Origin: Gordonia sp. KTR9
Lineage (GTDB): Bacteria; Actinomycetota; Actinomycetes; Mycobacteriales; Mycobacteriaceae
Assembly (NCBI RefSeq): GCF_000143885.2
Contig: NC_018581.1
Coordinates: 1,736,001-1,800,000 of the forward strand
Length of the DNA: 64,000 nucleotides
Direction: 5' to 3'
The stretch's first letter is position 1; every line of letters starts with the position of its first letter. Made by a program: the position numbers and the translations under genes. The notes under the pieces are model-generated. The model saw only the letters and a list, made by a program, of their open reading frames with translations, searched no databases and had not been told where the DNA came from. Positions 1 to 8,329 of the stretch are shown here, piece by piece.

Positions 1-644
1 GCGTGCTGAGCTTGATGTTCTTCTTGGGCATAGCGGTGGGTGCCGTCGTCGCCACCCAGGCGTTCATGGCGCTCGATCTACTCGGGTTCGGTGCCTTGAC
101 GGGAATAATCGAGTCATTCGGCAACATTCGGGTGATCGCCCCGATCATCACGGGGATAGGCTTCGCCGCCCAGGCCGGCTGTCGGATGACTGCCGAGATC
201 GGCGCAATGCGTATCTCGGAAGAAATCGATGCTACGGAGTCCATGGGTCTGCAGTCGATTCCGTTCGTGGTCGGAACGCGCGTGATCGCGGGGCTTTTGA
301 TTATTTTGCCCGGGTATCTCATGGGCCTTGTTGTCAGTTTCGTCGTCGGGGGCATCATCATCAAAGTCTTCGAGAGACAACCCCGAGGTACATACGACCA
401 CTACTTCACCCAGTTCTTGAACTGGCCTGACCTCGGAGCGTCATTGTTGAAGACCGCGGTCTTCTGCCTGGTGGTGACTCTCATCCACTGCTACTACGGC
501 TACTTCGCGAGCGGAGGCCCCGCGGGTGTTGGGTTGGCGTCAGGCCGGGCAATTCGTGCGAGCTTGGTCGCAATTGTCGTCATGAACTTCGTTATGACCG
601 TGATGATCTGGGGTCTGAGCCCAGACTTGACCTTCAAGGGATGA
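1..644 (+). CDS. yrbEB: YrbE/MlaE-family Mce permease, 5' end outside window
   Basis: Integral-membrane permease of the MlaE/YrbE family, the channel part of a Mce lipid importer in the cytoplasmic membrane. The window opens inside the gene: 213 residues are visible against about 280 for the family, so roughly the first 60-70 residues are missing. The readable frame begins at base 3. The conserved cytoplasmic-loop signature of the family is present (AEIGAMRISEEIDATESMG), flanked by hydrophobic segments near visible residues 5-25, 85-120, 145-165 and 185-208. The stop lies 4 bases before mceA, so the two are one operon. Mce operons normally carry two permeases before mceA; by position this is the second (B) copy. 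That assignment is inference; the family call is firm. Confidence 0.93.
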   Translation, partial: VLSLMFFLGIAVGAVVATQAFMALDLLGFGALTGIIESFGNIRVIAPIITGIGFAAQAGCRMTAEIGAMRISEEIDATESMGLQSIPFVVGTRVIAGLLIILPGYLMGLVVSFVVGGIIIKVFERQPRGTYDHYFTQFLNWPDLGASLLKTAVFCLVVTLIHCYYGYFASGGPAGVGLASGRAIRASLVAIVVMNFVMTVMIWGLSPDLTFKG

Positions 645-648
645 ACCG

Positions 649-1731
649 ATGAGCAGGACACGGCACCAGGACTTTCTTCGCGGTAGCGATGGACGTCAGT
701 CCATTTTGGTGACCATCACCGGCCTTGTTGCCATAGTCACTATCGCACTCGTTGTGGCTGGATACACGGTGGTTCGGCCCATGGTCGTCGGCGACGACGG
801 CATCGAGGTCGCGATTGATGTGAGCTCGGTAGGACCCGGGGTCGCCGCCGGGACGCAGGTCATGCTGCGAGGCGCCAGGGTAGGTGAGGTAGAAGCCGTA
901 GAAGAGAAGGACGATCACACTCTGAGAATGATGGTTCGTTTGAACGATCCGAGCGTCGAGATCACCGACAGTGTGGGGGTTGACTTTCGTCCCCAGAACT
1001 ACTTTGGTATCGCCGCAGTCAACCTCGAGACGAAGCACGGGGGCGCGCGTCTGACCAACGGATCGGTGCTGAATCGCACGTCTGATGTTGCCGATTACAC
1101 AATGTCAACGATGCTCGAAAAAGGCTCCGAATCAATTAACGGCTCGTTGACCAATCAGATGGTCAAGTCTCTGGACAAAGTCGTCAACTACACGGACGGA
1201 CTTACCCCGTTGATCGACACTGCGGTGGAGTTCGCGGACATCGTCGCACGGGAACAGGTTGAGCTGCCGGCCGACCTCCTGGCGAAGATGAACGACATTC
1301 TCGTCGTCATGCCGTCATTCAGTGGGAACGCAATTGACACCCTGAAAGTCCTGTACAACACGAAGTTCAATCAAGGCCCGGACGGCTTCAGGGTCGACGA
1401 CGTCATGATGGAGCGTTCCGGGCTCGGTCTGAAGATCGCGTCAGAGGACCTGTACGGCCGTGCCGGTCGGCTCCTCGCCTCGCATAAAAATGAACTGCTA
1501 CCGGGTACACAAGCAATCGGTGCGATCGTAGGAGTGCTGCCGCATTTCCTTGTGAACGGCACGGCGCTGGGTCAGATCTCGACGATTGCGCAACGTTACG
1601 ATCGCGCGATGACGAAGAACCGAGAAGGAAACGTGACCCTTAATCTTCGAGTGGTACTCGACAGCCTCCCGGCAGTCACGACACCACTGTCTTTGACCGA
1701 GCTTCCGAACGGTAATGAGGGACCGCGATGA
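649..1731 (+). CDS. mceA: Mce family protein, A position
   Basis: First of six MCE proteins that form the envelope-spanning lipid conduit of a Mce importer. The 360-residue protein has a charged N-terminus, one transmembrane anchor at about residues 19-42 and an MlaD/MCE beta-barrel domain at about 51-127 (with the typical GTQVMLRGARVGEV core). A long C-terminal part follows, expected to be helical and tube-forming. The ATG at 649 follows the permease stop by 4 bases, and the stop overlaps the next start (ATGA). There is no signal-peptidase or lipobox motif, as expected for an anchored MceA. The A label rests on gene order, since the six paralogues are in the usual A-F arrangement; the transported lipid cannot be read from sequence. 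Confidence 0.93.
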   Translation: MSRTRHQDFLRGSDGRQSILVTITGLVAIVTIALVVAGYTVVRPMVVGDDGIEVAIDVSSVGPGVAAGTQVMLRGARVGEVEAVEEKDDHTLRMMVRLNDPSVEITDSVGVDFRPQNYFGIAAVNLETKHGGARLTNGSVLNRTSDVADYTMSTMLEKGSESINGSLTNQMVKSLDKVVNYTDGLTPLIDTAVEFADIVAREQVELPADLLAKMNDILVVMPSFSGNAIDTLKVLYNTKFNQGPDGFRVDDVMMERSGLGLKIASEDLYGRAGRLLASHKNELLPGTQAIGAIVGVLPHFLVNGTALGQISTIAQRYDRAMTKNREGNVTLNLRVVLDSLPAVTTPLSLTELPNGNEGPR

Positions 1732-2750
1732 ACCAGGCGCGCCACGTCGGTCTCACGTTCGGAAAGCTGCTAGTTGCCGCGGCGATTTGCACGATACTGA
1801 CAGTAATTATCGTCAACGCCATCAAGGCTCCAGTAGAGGGCGAAACAAAAGACTACTCCGCGGATTTCACCGATGTCTCCGGCCTGCACGAAAACGGCGA
1901 CGTACGTGTAAAGGGACTGCAGGTTGGTAAGGTCAAATCCATCGAGATGGTGCGTGTGGGCGGTGCTACTGTCGCCCGGGTCCACTTCTCGTTGGAAGAG
2001 GGCTACGAGCTCACCGAGGACAGCAGGCTGGCTGTGAAATATCAGAGTCTGACGGGTGTGCGATACCTCGACTTCACCGAGGGACCCGACGGCGGAGTCT
2101 CGGCAACTCACCTCTCGCTGGACAACACCGCCGGTGCCTTCGACATCACAGAGTTGTTCAACGGATTGCAGCCGGTCTTGGCAACGATGAGCACCGATGA
2201 GGTCAACGCCTTCACGCAGAACGCCATTATGGTTCTGCAGGGTGACGGCGGAGGTCTGAGTCCGATGATGCGAAGCGCAGAGAAGCTAGCGAGCCTGGCG
2301 AGCGATCGTCAGCAGGTGATTTCGACTCTCACCGCCAACATGTCCAGGATCGCTGAGACGATGGGCAATCGATCTCCGCAGGTAATCCAGTTCATTCAAG
2401 CTGTGCACCATACCGTTCTAGAGGCGAAGTCCGCTCTCGTAAACTTCTACAAAACAGCGGATTTCGGGCCCAAATTTGTGACTCCGCTGCACCGACTGGT
2501 GACTCAACTGGGCCTTGAGTCTGACATGGACATCGATGCGATGGTCGCTGACGTATTTCCCAACTTCGAAGAAGCGATCGAAGCAATAAGTCTGTTGCCC
2601 AATACCCTGGCAGCGATGCAGGTGGCCCCCCTTTCTCCGCGAGCTCAGCGAGGTCGGAGTGGTCCATGCGCAAACGGTGTTGCCAAGTTGCCCAGTGCGG
2701 TGACAGTTCTTCTCAACGGCAGTGAGGTGACGGTGTGCAACCCCCGATGA
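1728..2750 (+). CDS. mceB: Mce family protein, B position
   Basis: Second MCE protein of the operon, 340 residues. A single transmembrane anchor at about residues 12-31 is followed by the MCE domain at about 43-119, with the GDVRVKGLQVGKV core motif. The C-terminal half is rich in helix-forming residues. Two cysteines near the C-terminus (in SGPC and TVCNPR) could form a disulfide outside the membrane. The start overlaps the mceA stop by 4 bases and the stop overlaps mceC by 16 bases, so translation is coupled along the operon. It probably combines with the other five MCE proteins in one hetero-oligomer, as known for mycobacterial Mce systems. Confidence 0.92.
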   Translation: MNQARHVGLTFGKLLVAAAICTILTVIIVNAIKAPVEGETKDYSADFTDVSGLHENGDVRVKGLQVGKVKSIEMVRVGGATVARVHFSLEEGYELTEDSRLAVKYQSLTGVRYLDFTEGPDGGVSATHLSLDNTAGAFDITELFNGLQPVLATMSTDEVNAFTQNAIMVLQGDGGGLSPMMRSAEKLASLASDRQQVISTLTANMSRIAETMGNRSPQVIQFIQAVHHTVLEAKSALVNFYKTADFGPKFVTPLHRLVTQLGLESDMDIDAMVADVFPNFEEAIEAISLLPNTLAAMQVAPLSPRAQRGRSGPCANGVAKLPSAVTVLLNGSEVTVCNPR

Positions 2751-3727
2751 GACGAAAGCTGAATGGCATTTCAAAACAGATCAAGGTTGGTCTGTCGATG
2801 GTAGTGATCGCAGTTCTCGCGTTGACACTGACTGCGTACTTCTATACGAATCCACCAGGGCGCTCGACATTGGTGTTCGAGACAGACGACGCGTCGTCAA
2901 TCGATGTCGGAACCGACGTACGCGTCGCCGGCATCGGTGTCGGGCAAGTCACCAAATTGCGGATCAAAGAGAATGCGGTCGAGGTACAACTCGAACTTGA
3001 CTCGGAGACGTTCATCGGCGACAAGACCAGGGTTGACGTCCGCATGTTGACACCTGTCGGTGGGTACGCGGTGACTCTGATTCCGCTCGGCGATCGTCCA
3101 CTGGGATCATCGGTGATCCCGGTCGACAGAGTGAGCGTTCCCTATTCGATCGGAGATGTTCTACAAGCTGCACCGACCGTTACCGATCAAGTCGAGGGTT
3201 CGACAATTGATGCAAATATCGGACAAGTCAGCAGGGCCCTTGAGCGGAACCCCGATTCAGTTGACGCGATTATCGATGGGATGGGCTCGTTGGCCACAGT
3301 GATGGACAAACAACGTTCCCAGGTGGGTCAAATTTTCGACATGACATCAAAGTACTTCGACACCTTCGATGCCAGCAAAGAAATGATCTTCGATATGATT
3401 GTTGATCTGGACTCTGTGCTGGTCACTTACAACAATACGTACTCGGGGTTCAATGAGGCGTATAGGTTGCTTGGCGACACCCTGAGCCGCCTGGTTCCGT
3501 TGGAAAAGTTCTTCCTCAATCACGAGCCGCAGTTTCGACCCGTGATTCTGGGGCTGAGTGATGCTGTAAAAGAAGCGCAGAGAAATATGAAACCAGCGAT
3601 TGACACGCTTCAGCTCCTCCGTGATCGGTTGGCGGCGTGGGTGACACCTCAAGGGATGCTGGCGATGAGTGACGGTAAGCTCATGGCTTCTGACATCTGC
3701 ATTCCTGTGCGGGGTGTCACGTGTTGA
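2735..3727 (+). CDS. mceC: Mce family protein, C position
   Basis: Third MCE protein, 330 residues. The chosen start is GTG at 2735, inside the end of mceB; an in-frame ATG at 2747 is the alternative and would remove only four residues. A transmembrane anchor covers about residues 17-36 and the MCE domain about 44-120 (GTDVRVAGIGVGQV core). The protein ends with a Cys-containing tail (DICIPVRGVTC), like the preceding MceB. Its stop overlaps the mceD start by 7 bases. Length, topology and order fit MceC of other six-gene mce operons. Confidence 0.92.
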   Translation: MQPPMRRKLNGISKQIKVGLSMVVIAVLALTLTAYFYTNPPGRSTLVFETDDASSIDVGTDVRVAGIGVGQVTKLRIKENAVEVQLELDSETFIGDKTRVDVRMLTPVGGYAVTLIPLGDRPLGSSVIPVDRVSVPYSIGDVLQAAPTVTDQVEGSTIDANIGQVSRALERNPDSVDAIIDGMGSLATVMDKQRSQVGQIFDMTSKYFDTFDASKEMIFDMIVDLDSVLVTYNNTYSGFNEAYRLLGDTLSRLVPLEKFFLNHEPQFRPVILGLSDAVKEAQRNMKPAIDTLQLLRDRLAAWVTPQGMLAMSDGKLMASDICIPVRGVTC

Positions 3728-4731
3728 TTCGGACAGAACGATTCGGTGGGCGACTAGCAGCCCTGGTCGCTGCCGCAGTGCTACCCATCGCCTGTGTCAG
3801 CTGCTCAGCCGAATCGGTAGACGAAGGGCCGCAGGCATTCTGCGCGGTGTTGTCGGACAGTATCGGGCTCTACGAGGGCAACGCCGTGACCCAGATGGGT
3901 TATGAGCTCGGCAGGATCGACTCGATCGAACCGACTGGCGGTCAGGTCGTGGTTCGATTCAGCGTTGACGCCGACCGCACCCTACCGTCCGACGTCCGGG
4001 TGGTCACGCGATCCAAGTCCTTGCTTGCAGACAGAAGCCTGGAGTTGGTGGGCAACTATTCAGGGGGCGAGACGTTGCGGGCGGGGTCGTGCATTCCGCG
4101 GGAGCAGACTTTCACGCCGAAGAGCATCTCCGAGATCGCCGGCTCCGCCGCCGACTTCATCGAGACCTTGGCTCCTAGTGACGGCGAGCGGAACCTTCAG
4201 GACGCGGTATCGGCGCTCTCGGTGTCTCTGTCCGGTCAAGGACCGTCTGCTCGCTCGATGATGCGGCACGCAGCACGTGCGGCGGAGAGTCCGGACAAGC
4301 TCGTCTCGGATATCGGGTCGAGCATCGAGAACATGGCGCCACTGACAGAGACGGCATTAGACCAGTGGGCAAGCATCGATCTGCTGATGAAAGAGCTTCC
4401 TGGAGTGACTGATCATGCACGTGGCCTGTGGCCTGGTGCAAAGTCACTGGTGCATGGGACGGGCGACCTGATCAAGGTGCTCACCACCGTGCAGGTGAAC
4501 TATGGCGAGCTCATCTGGCCGTTGATGCACGGTCCGGTCACCCAGCTCGTCAAACTGGCCGCAACGGAATCCCAGGATATCGCCGGACTGATCGAGACAA
4601 TCCCACCAGTCGCTCAGATGATGCGCCGGATGGCGGCGAGTCCTGGCCAGCTCGAGATAGCCGTGTCGCGACCCGGAACCCCTGACGGCAAGGTCGGACT
4701 TCTGGATCTCCTGCTCGGGAAGAAGAACTGA
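3721..4731 (+). CDS. mceD: Mce family protein, D position
   Basis: Fourth MCE protein, 336 residues. A hydrophobic export or anchor segment spans about residues 11-27 and is followed by two cysteines (LPIACVSC). That resembles a weak lipobox but does not match the consensus well, so lipidation is uncertain. The MCE domain follows at about 38-115 with a QMGYELGRIDSIEP core that is more diverged than in mceA-C. It overlaps mceC by 7 bases, and its stop shares one base with the mceE start. The call is firm at family level; whether it is anchored by a helix or a lipid is open. Confidence 0.9.
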   Translation: MLIRTERFGGRLAALVAAAVLPIACVSCSAESVDEGPQAFCAVLSDSIGLYEGNAVTQMGYELGRIDSIEPTGGQVVVRFSVDADRTLPSDVRVVTRSKSLLADRSLELVGNYSGGETLRAGSCIPREQTFTPKSISEIAGSAADFIETLAPSDGERNLQDAVSALSVSLSGQGPSARSMMRHAARAAESPDKLVSDIGSSIENMAPLTETALDQWASIDLLMKELPGVTDHARGLWPGAKSLVHGTGDLIKVLTTVQVNYGELIWPLMHGPVTQLVKLAATESQDIAGLIETIPPVAQMMRRMAASPGQLEIAVSRPGTPDGKVGLLDLLLGKKN

Positions 4732-5750
4732 TGAATCTGCGTCGTAAACGTCTTCGATTGGCCTCGTCGATCTTCATGTGTGTGGGACTTCTGATGACAA
4801 CAGCGTGTTCGCTGGGCCCATCGGATCTGCCCTCTCTGGGCGGTGGGGTAAGTGGTGGCTATCAGATCAACCTGGAGTTTCCGAGCGCGTTGAATCTGCC
4901 CGATGGAGCGCATCTTGTTCTGGATGGTGTACGGATCGGCGAGGTGTCGTCGGTTGAGGTCGATGGCGACGTCGTGAATGTAACGGCCGCAGTCGAGTCC
5001 GAGAGCAGGATTCCACGTGATGTTCAGGGAATAATCCGGCAGGACACGCTCCTCGGTGACACCTATATCGCGCTGCAGTCGGGCACCGGACCGGGAACCG
5101 GTGGCTTCTTCGGACCGGAGGAGACGATCCCGGTTAGCCAGACTGTTGCACCACCTCAACTCGAGGACACGATGGCTGTTTTGGCATACTTCGTGAACGG
5201 TGGGACCATTCAGCGAATACAGGACACCATGCGACGAGTGAACCGTGTCATGCCAGCCGCCCAAGACGTCCGAAATCTGGCGTCGGTAGTCGCAACCGAC
5301 CTAGACGATCTGTCCGACAACGTCGATCAGGTGGATCGGACTATTGAAGGCCTGGCCTCGACCTCAAAGAGTATAGCCGGGCATACTGGCACCCTGGCGG
5401 AGGTATTCCAGCCGCGTGAGTCTCACGCCGGCGTCTACTACTGGGAACGGTTCAGTCGCGACTTCACCGGTCACTTGAGTATTGTGCTGCCGAACGTCGG
5501 AAGCGTCTTTGAAGGCGGGCTTTGGTTGGTCCCTATGTTGAATATATTGGCTGACTCCGGCCAAGCCGTACGAAACACGTGGGACCAAGCCGCTCCGACC
5601 TCCATCGTATTGGCAGACTTTTTGCGCGAAAAAGTACTACCATTCGCGGAGAATCCACGCGTCGATATTCGTTCGGTAACTGTGGAGGGTGGGGCTGACG
5701 TAACCAAGGACGTCGAGAACGCTCTTCGAATTCTGGGAGCTGTCCGATGA
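4731..5750 (+). CDS. mceE: Mce family lipoprotein, E position (LprK-like)
   Basis: Fifth MCE protein, 339 residues, and the lipoprotein of the set. The N-terminus is a type II signal peptide: Arg/Lys-rich residues 1-9, a hydrophobic stretch about 10-22, then a lipobox LMTTAC with the lipidated cysteine at residue 26. The MCE domain covers about residues 44-118 (LPDGAHLVLDGVRIGEV core). In six-gene mce operons the E protein is typically the lipoprotein (LprK in mce1), so sequence and position agree. The start overlaps the mceD stop by one base, and the stop overlaps mceF by 4 bases. Confidence 0.93.
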   Translation: MNLRRKRLRLASSIFMCVGLLMTTACSLGPSDLPSLGGGVSGGYQINLEFPSALNLPDGAHLVLDGVRIGEVSSVEVDGDVVNVTAAVESESRIPRDVQGIIRQDTLLGDTYIALQSGTGPGTGGFFGPEETIPVSQTVAPPQLEDTMAVLAYFVNGGTIQRIQDTMRRVNRVMPAAQDVRNLASVVATDLDDLSDNVDQVDRTIEGLASTSKSIAGHTGTLAEVFQPRESHAGVYYWERFSRDFTGHLSIVLPNVGSVFEGGLWLVPMLNILADSGQAVRNTWDQAAPTSIVLADFLREKVLPFAENPRVDIRSVTVEGGADVTKDVENALRILGAVR

Positions 5751-6712
5751 TCCGGGTGACGAAGACGCGTATCAGTGTGGTTGTGATGGTTGTGATGGCT
5801 GTTCTGTCGTTCTTCTATCTAGAATCGCTTGGCCTTCGTACGACTGCTCTGGAGGACAACCGGACTGCGCTTATTCAAGTGGATGACACCAACGGTGTCA
5901 TCGTTGGTGCGCGCGTGCTACTGCGTGGCGTGCCGATTGGCTACGTAAAAAACATCAGTCCGTCTGCAGACGGTGTGACCGTTGAATGGGAGTACTCAGA
6001 CGAGTATCAGATTCCTGTTGACAGTGTGTTCCGGATAGATAATCTCTCGGCACTGGGTGAGCCCTACGTTTCGGTGCTCCCCGCAGCAACCGATGGCCCG
6101 TATTTGGCTGACAACGCGGTGGTGAACGCGGAGCAGATAGAAGAGCCGACCTCCTTCCAAGAACTGTCGCGGCGACTTACCTTGTTGCTCGGGCAGATCG
6201 AGCCGGCCAAGGTCCGTGATGTGTTCGAGTCTCTGGACATCGCCCTGCCCGACGAACACGACGTTTTGGGGAATCTGAACTATGCCGGTGAGGTGCTCGC
6301 GTCGGAGGCTACCGCGCAGCGGGGCAGTTTCGGGCGCCTGCTGGCTGCTCTTCAACCGGTATTGATGCGATCCGCCCCGGTGGCCACTGCCCTCGGGCAG
6401 TCGGCGCCGGACCTGGTGGCAAACGGTGCTGGTCTCGCCGGTACGGCGGATGCTTACCACGGTGCAGTGCTCCGAGCCGAGCTGCCGCAGGGAATGGTCG
6501 ATGCGACGCCGCTATTGATCGAGTTGCAGAAGTTCCTGGATGTGAATGCGAGCGACCTGGAAGTCATTGGGACGAACCTGCTTCCTGGTGTGCAGGCCGC
6601 TGCCGCGTCGATGCGCGCTGTGCCAGTGCCCCAGCTGCTGCGAACTGCAATGAACGCGAGCGGTGTGGAGGATGGTGCGATTGCTATTCGCCTGGCGAAA
6701 CCGCCAAACTGA
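5747..6712 (+). CDS. mceF: Mce family protein, F position
   Basis: Sixth and last MCE protein, 321 residues. An N-terminal anchor helix (about residues 8-25) precedes the MCE domain (about 38-115, with the GARVLLRGVPIGYV core). The start overlaps mceE by 4 bases. No gene follows for 90 bases; that gap holds a hairpin and then the Mce-associated membrane protein. The full A-F set, each at the normal length and without frameshifts, indicates a functional system rather than a relic. Confidence 0.92.
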   Translation: MIRVTKTRISVVVMVVMAVLSFFYLESLGLRTTALEDNRTALIQVDDTNGVIVGARVLLRGVPIGYVKNISPSADGVTVEWEYSDEYQIPVDSVFRIDNLSALGEPYVSVLPAATDGPYLADNAVVNAEQIEEPTSFQELSRRLTLLLGQIEPAKVRDVFESLDIALPDEHDVLGNLNYAGEVLASEATAQRGSFGRLLAALQPVLMRSAPVATALGQSAPDLVANGAGLAGTADAYHGAVLRAELPQGMVDATPLLIELQKFLDVNASDLEVIGTNLLPGVQAAAASMRAVPVPQLLRTAMNASGVEDGAIAIRLAKPPN

Positions 6713-6728
6713 TCAGGAAAGGTAAGTG

Positions 6729-6769
6729 TGTTCCGTCCGGTTCTGCTGTAACGCTCCCGGGACGGAACA
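6729..6769 (+). repeat. Inverted repeat between mceF and the Mce-associated gene
   Basis: Two perfect 10-base arms (TGTTCCGTCC at 6729-6738 and its complement at 6760-6769) are separated by 21 bases. The repeat lies 17 bases after the mceF stop and 33 bases before the next start, with no T-run after it. It could reduce read-through or protect the mce mRNA 3' end; no direct evidence favours either. Confidence 0.5.
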
Positions 6770-6802
6770 ACTGACAACGGCACCACCAATCAAAGAGGCA
6801 CT

Positions 6803-7600
6803 ATGAGTAACAACGGGACCGATGACAACGGCGTCACGGAGGACAACGGAGGCGGGAGGCCGGCTGGCGCTGGCAGTTCCGTCGGCAAACCCGCGGAAAC
6901 CGAATCGCAAGCGATCGGTGACGGCGGGAAGCGGGGGAAGCAGCATCAAGACACGAGCGCAGCCGGAAACCAGGGTGACTCTGCCGCTGATGCGGATGCG
7001 GGTGAGGTGCGCTCGCGTACACCCGCGCGTGGTTGGACGATTCACCTTCCTGCGCCTGGTGTGAGTGGGAAGGCCCTGGTTGCGGCACTGGTCATTGTGA
7101 GTCTCGTGGCAGCGGTAGCTGTACTGGGTTGGCAACTGGTATCGACCCGTGACGAACGGGATGACTTGCGTGCGCAAGCTGCGGGTCAAGCACGTGCAGA
7201 ACAAGTGTCGCTCGACTACGCAGTCGGTGCTGCGAAAATGAAGTTTGATGACTTGGATTCATGGCGTGAGCGATTGACGAAGAACACAAATTCCGATCTC
7301 ACGAAACGGCTCAATGCCGCTGCAGATTCAATGGAGCAGATCGTCAAACCGCTCCAGTGGGTCTCGACTGCAGAGCCGATAGCTGCGAAGACGAGTTCGG
7401 AGTCCGATGGGATATACAAGGTGAACTGTTTTGTTGCAGTGAATACGAAAAACAGCCAGTCACCTGATGGAATCGAATCGACTGCGACTTATGAATTGAC
7501 CATCGACAGTCGTGATAATTGGATAATCACCGACATCGGGGGCGTTGACTCGTCTCTGCCCAAGCAAGCAGGTCCGCAAGACCAGCTACCGCCACCCTGA
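6803..7600 (+). CDS. Mce-associated membrane protein
   Basis: Accessory protein of the type that closes many mce operons, 265 residues. Residues 1-75 are hydrophilic, Gly/Asp/Glu-rich and probably disordered in the cytoplasm. One transmembrane helix spans about 91-111. The C-terminal 150 residues form an NTF2-like/Mam-type domain predicted outside the membrane (from about SLDYAVGAAKMKFDDLDSWRE onward). Such proteins have been linked to stability of the Mce complex, a family-level inference. It follows mceF by 90 bases on the same strand and probably shares its transcript. The next 500 bases hold no intact gene, so the operon ends here. Confidence 0.85.
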   Translation: MSNNGTDDNGVTEDNGGGRPAGAGSSVGKPAETESQAIGDGGKRGKQHQDTSAAGNQGDSAADADAGEVRSRTPARGWTIHLPAPGVSGKALVAALVIVSLVAAVAVLGWQLVSTRDERDDLRAQAAGQARAEQVSLDYAVGAAKMKFDDLDSWRERLTKNTNSDLTKRLNAAADSMEQIVKPLQWVSTAEPIAAKTSSESDGIYKVNCFVAVNTKNSQSPDGIESTATYELTIDSRDNWIITDIGGVDSSLPKQAGPQDQLPPP

Positions 7601-8100
7601 TTCGTCTGAGCGACAAATGCGCCATGCGTTGACTACCGTCGGGTTCGCGCCGAGATATATGTGATTCGAGCGGATCGTAGTTCGCCAGAAGTGGGTCGTG
7701 TCAGTGCAGTTGCAGGTCTGCTGAAAGGGTACGACGACGTAAGCACCATCCGCGGTTCCCGGTTCGGTCCCGTCCACCACGCACGTACACCTCGCCGCCA
7801 TGCTGATCGGCGTATGCGTGCTGACTTCAGTGGCACCCAAGCCGTTGGCGAGATCATTCCCGACGAAATCCCGGGCGACCCCGGACCCTGACCTACGCCT
7901 CGGACCCTGACCTACGCCTCTGGAATCGCAGAGAGAGGTCCTGGGCGCAGCGCTTCTCGCGCCGAAGACCCGGCGAGCCGGTTCAGGGCATTGCGCGATA
8001 GTGAGTGCGTTCGTCTGGAGTCCGATGTCCAAGCGCTTATGACACTGCGGTACGGCCCATCCGGGCGCGTTGTCGTCGAGGCAGCCGGAAAGGATGATGT
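7601..8100. other. Gene-free stretch after the mce operon
   Basis: No convincing gene. Open frames here lack ribosome-binding sites and recognisable domains. One leftward frame reads DGTEPGTADGAYVVVPFQQ, which might be a scrap of a secreted protein but cannot be placed. A 19-base tandem duplication sits at 7882-7919. Confidence 0.5.
7882..7919. repeat. 19-bp perfect tandem duplication
   Basis: The unit cggaccctgacctacgcct occurs twice head to tail with no mismatch (7882-7900, 7901-7919). It lies in decayed non-coding DNA and looks like a recent slippage product. Confidence 0.9.
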
Positions 8101-8322
8101 TGTCGCCGACGAGCAGTTTGACAACCTGCTCCGGCGCGATCGCCCGACATCTCTTCGCCAGGCTTCTCCTGTGCGGGCACACGGATTCCGAGGAGTTCGT
8201 CGCCGTCCCCGTTTCCGCCGCGGTCGTGCCTGGAAGAAGGCGACCTGTCCGAGCGGCGGCTGTGAGTCGGCCACCTCGGCTGCCGCGTCGCGCACCCGCG
8301 CGGCGGTGGGCCCGTCCGACAT
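8101..8322 (-). pseudogene. Broken N-terminal fragment of an AlkD-like DNA alkylation repair gene
   Basis: Three leftward frames, read in succession, rebuild the start of an AlkD-type HEAT-repeat glycosylase. The pieces are VRDAAAEVADSQPPLGQVAFFQ, then GDGDELLGIRVPAQ, then RSLAKRCRAIAPEQVVKLLVGD. The middle piece matches the family signature around G-x-G-D-x-F/L-L-G-V-R-V-P. At least two small indels separate the pieces, and nothing of the rest of the about 220-residue protein is recognisable downstream. I call it a decayed remnant; the assignment rests on the order and spacing of these motifs. Confidence 0.5.
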
Positions 8323-8329
8323 CCGCCGG

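Noticed and set aside
7586..8182. A 198-residue leftward frame after the mce operon
   Set aside because: Only a short central piece fits the AlkD remnant; the rest has no domain, and the frame overlaps the end of the Mce-associated gene.
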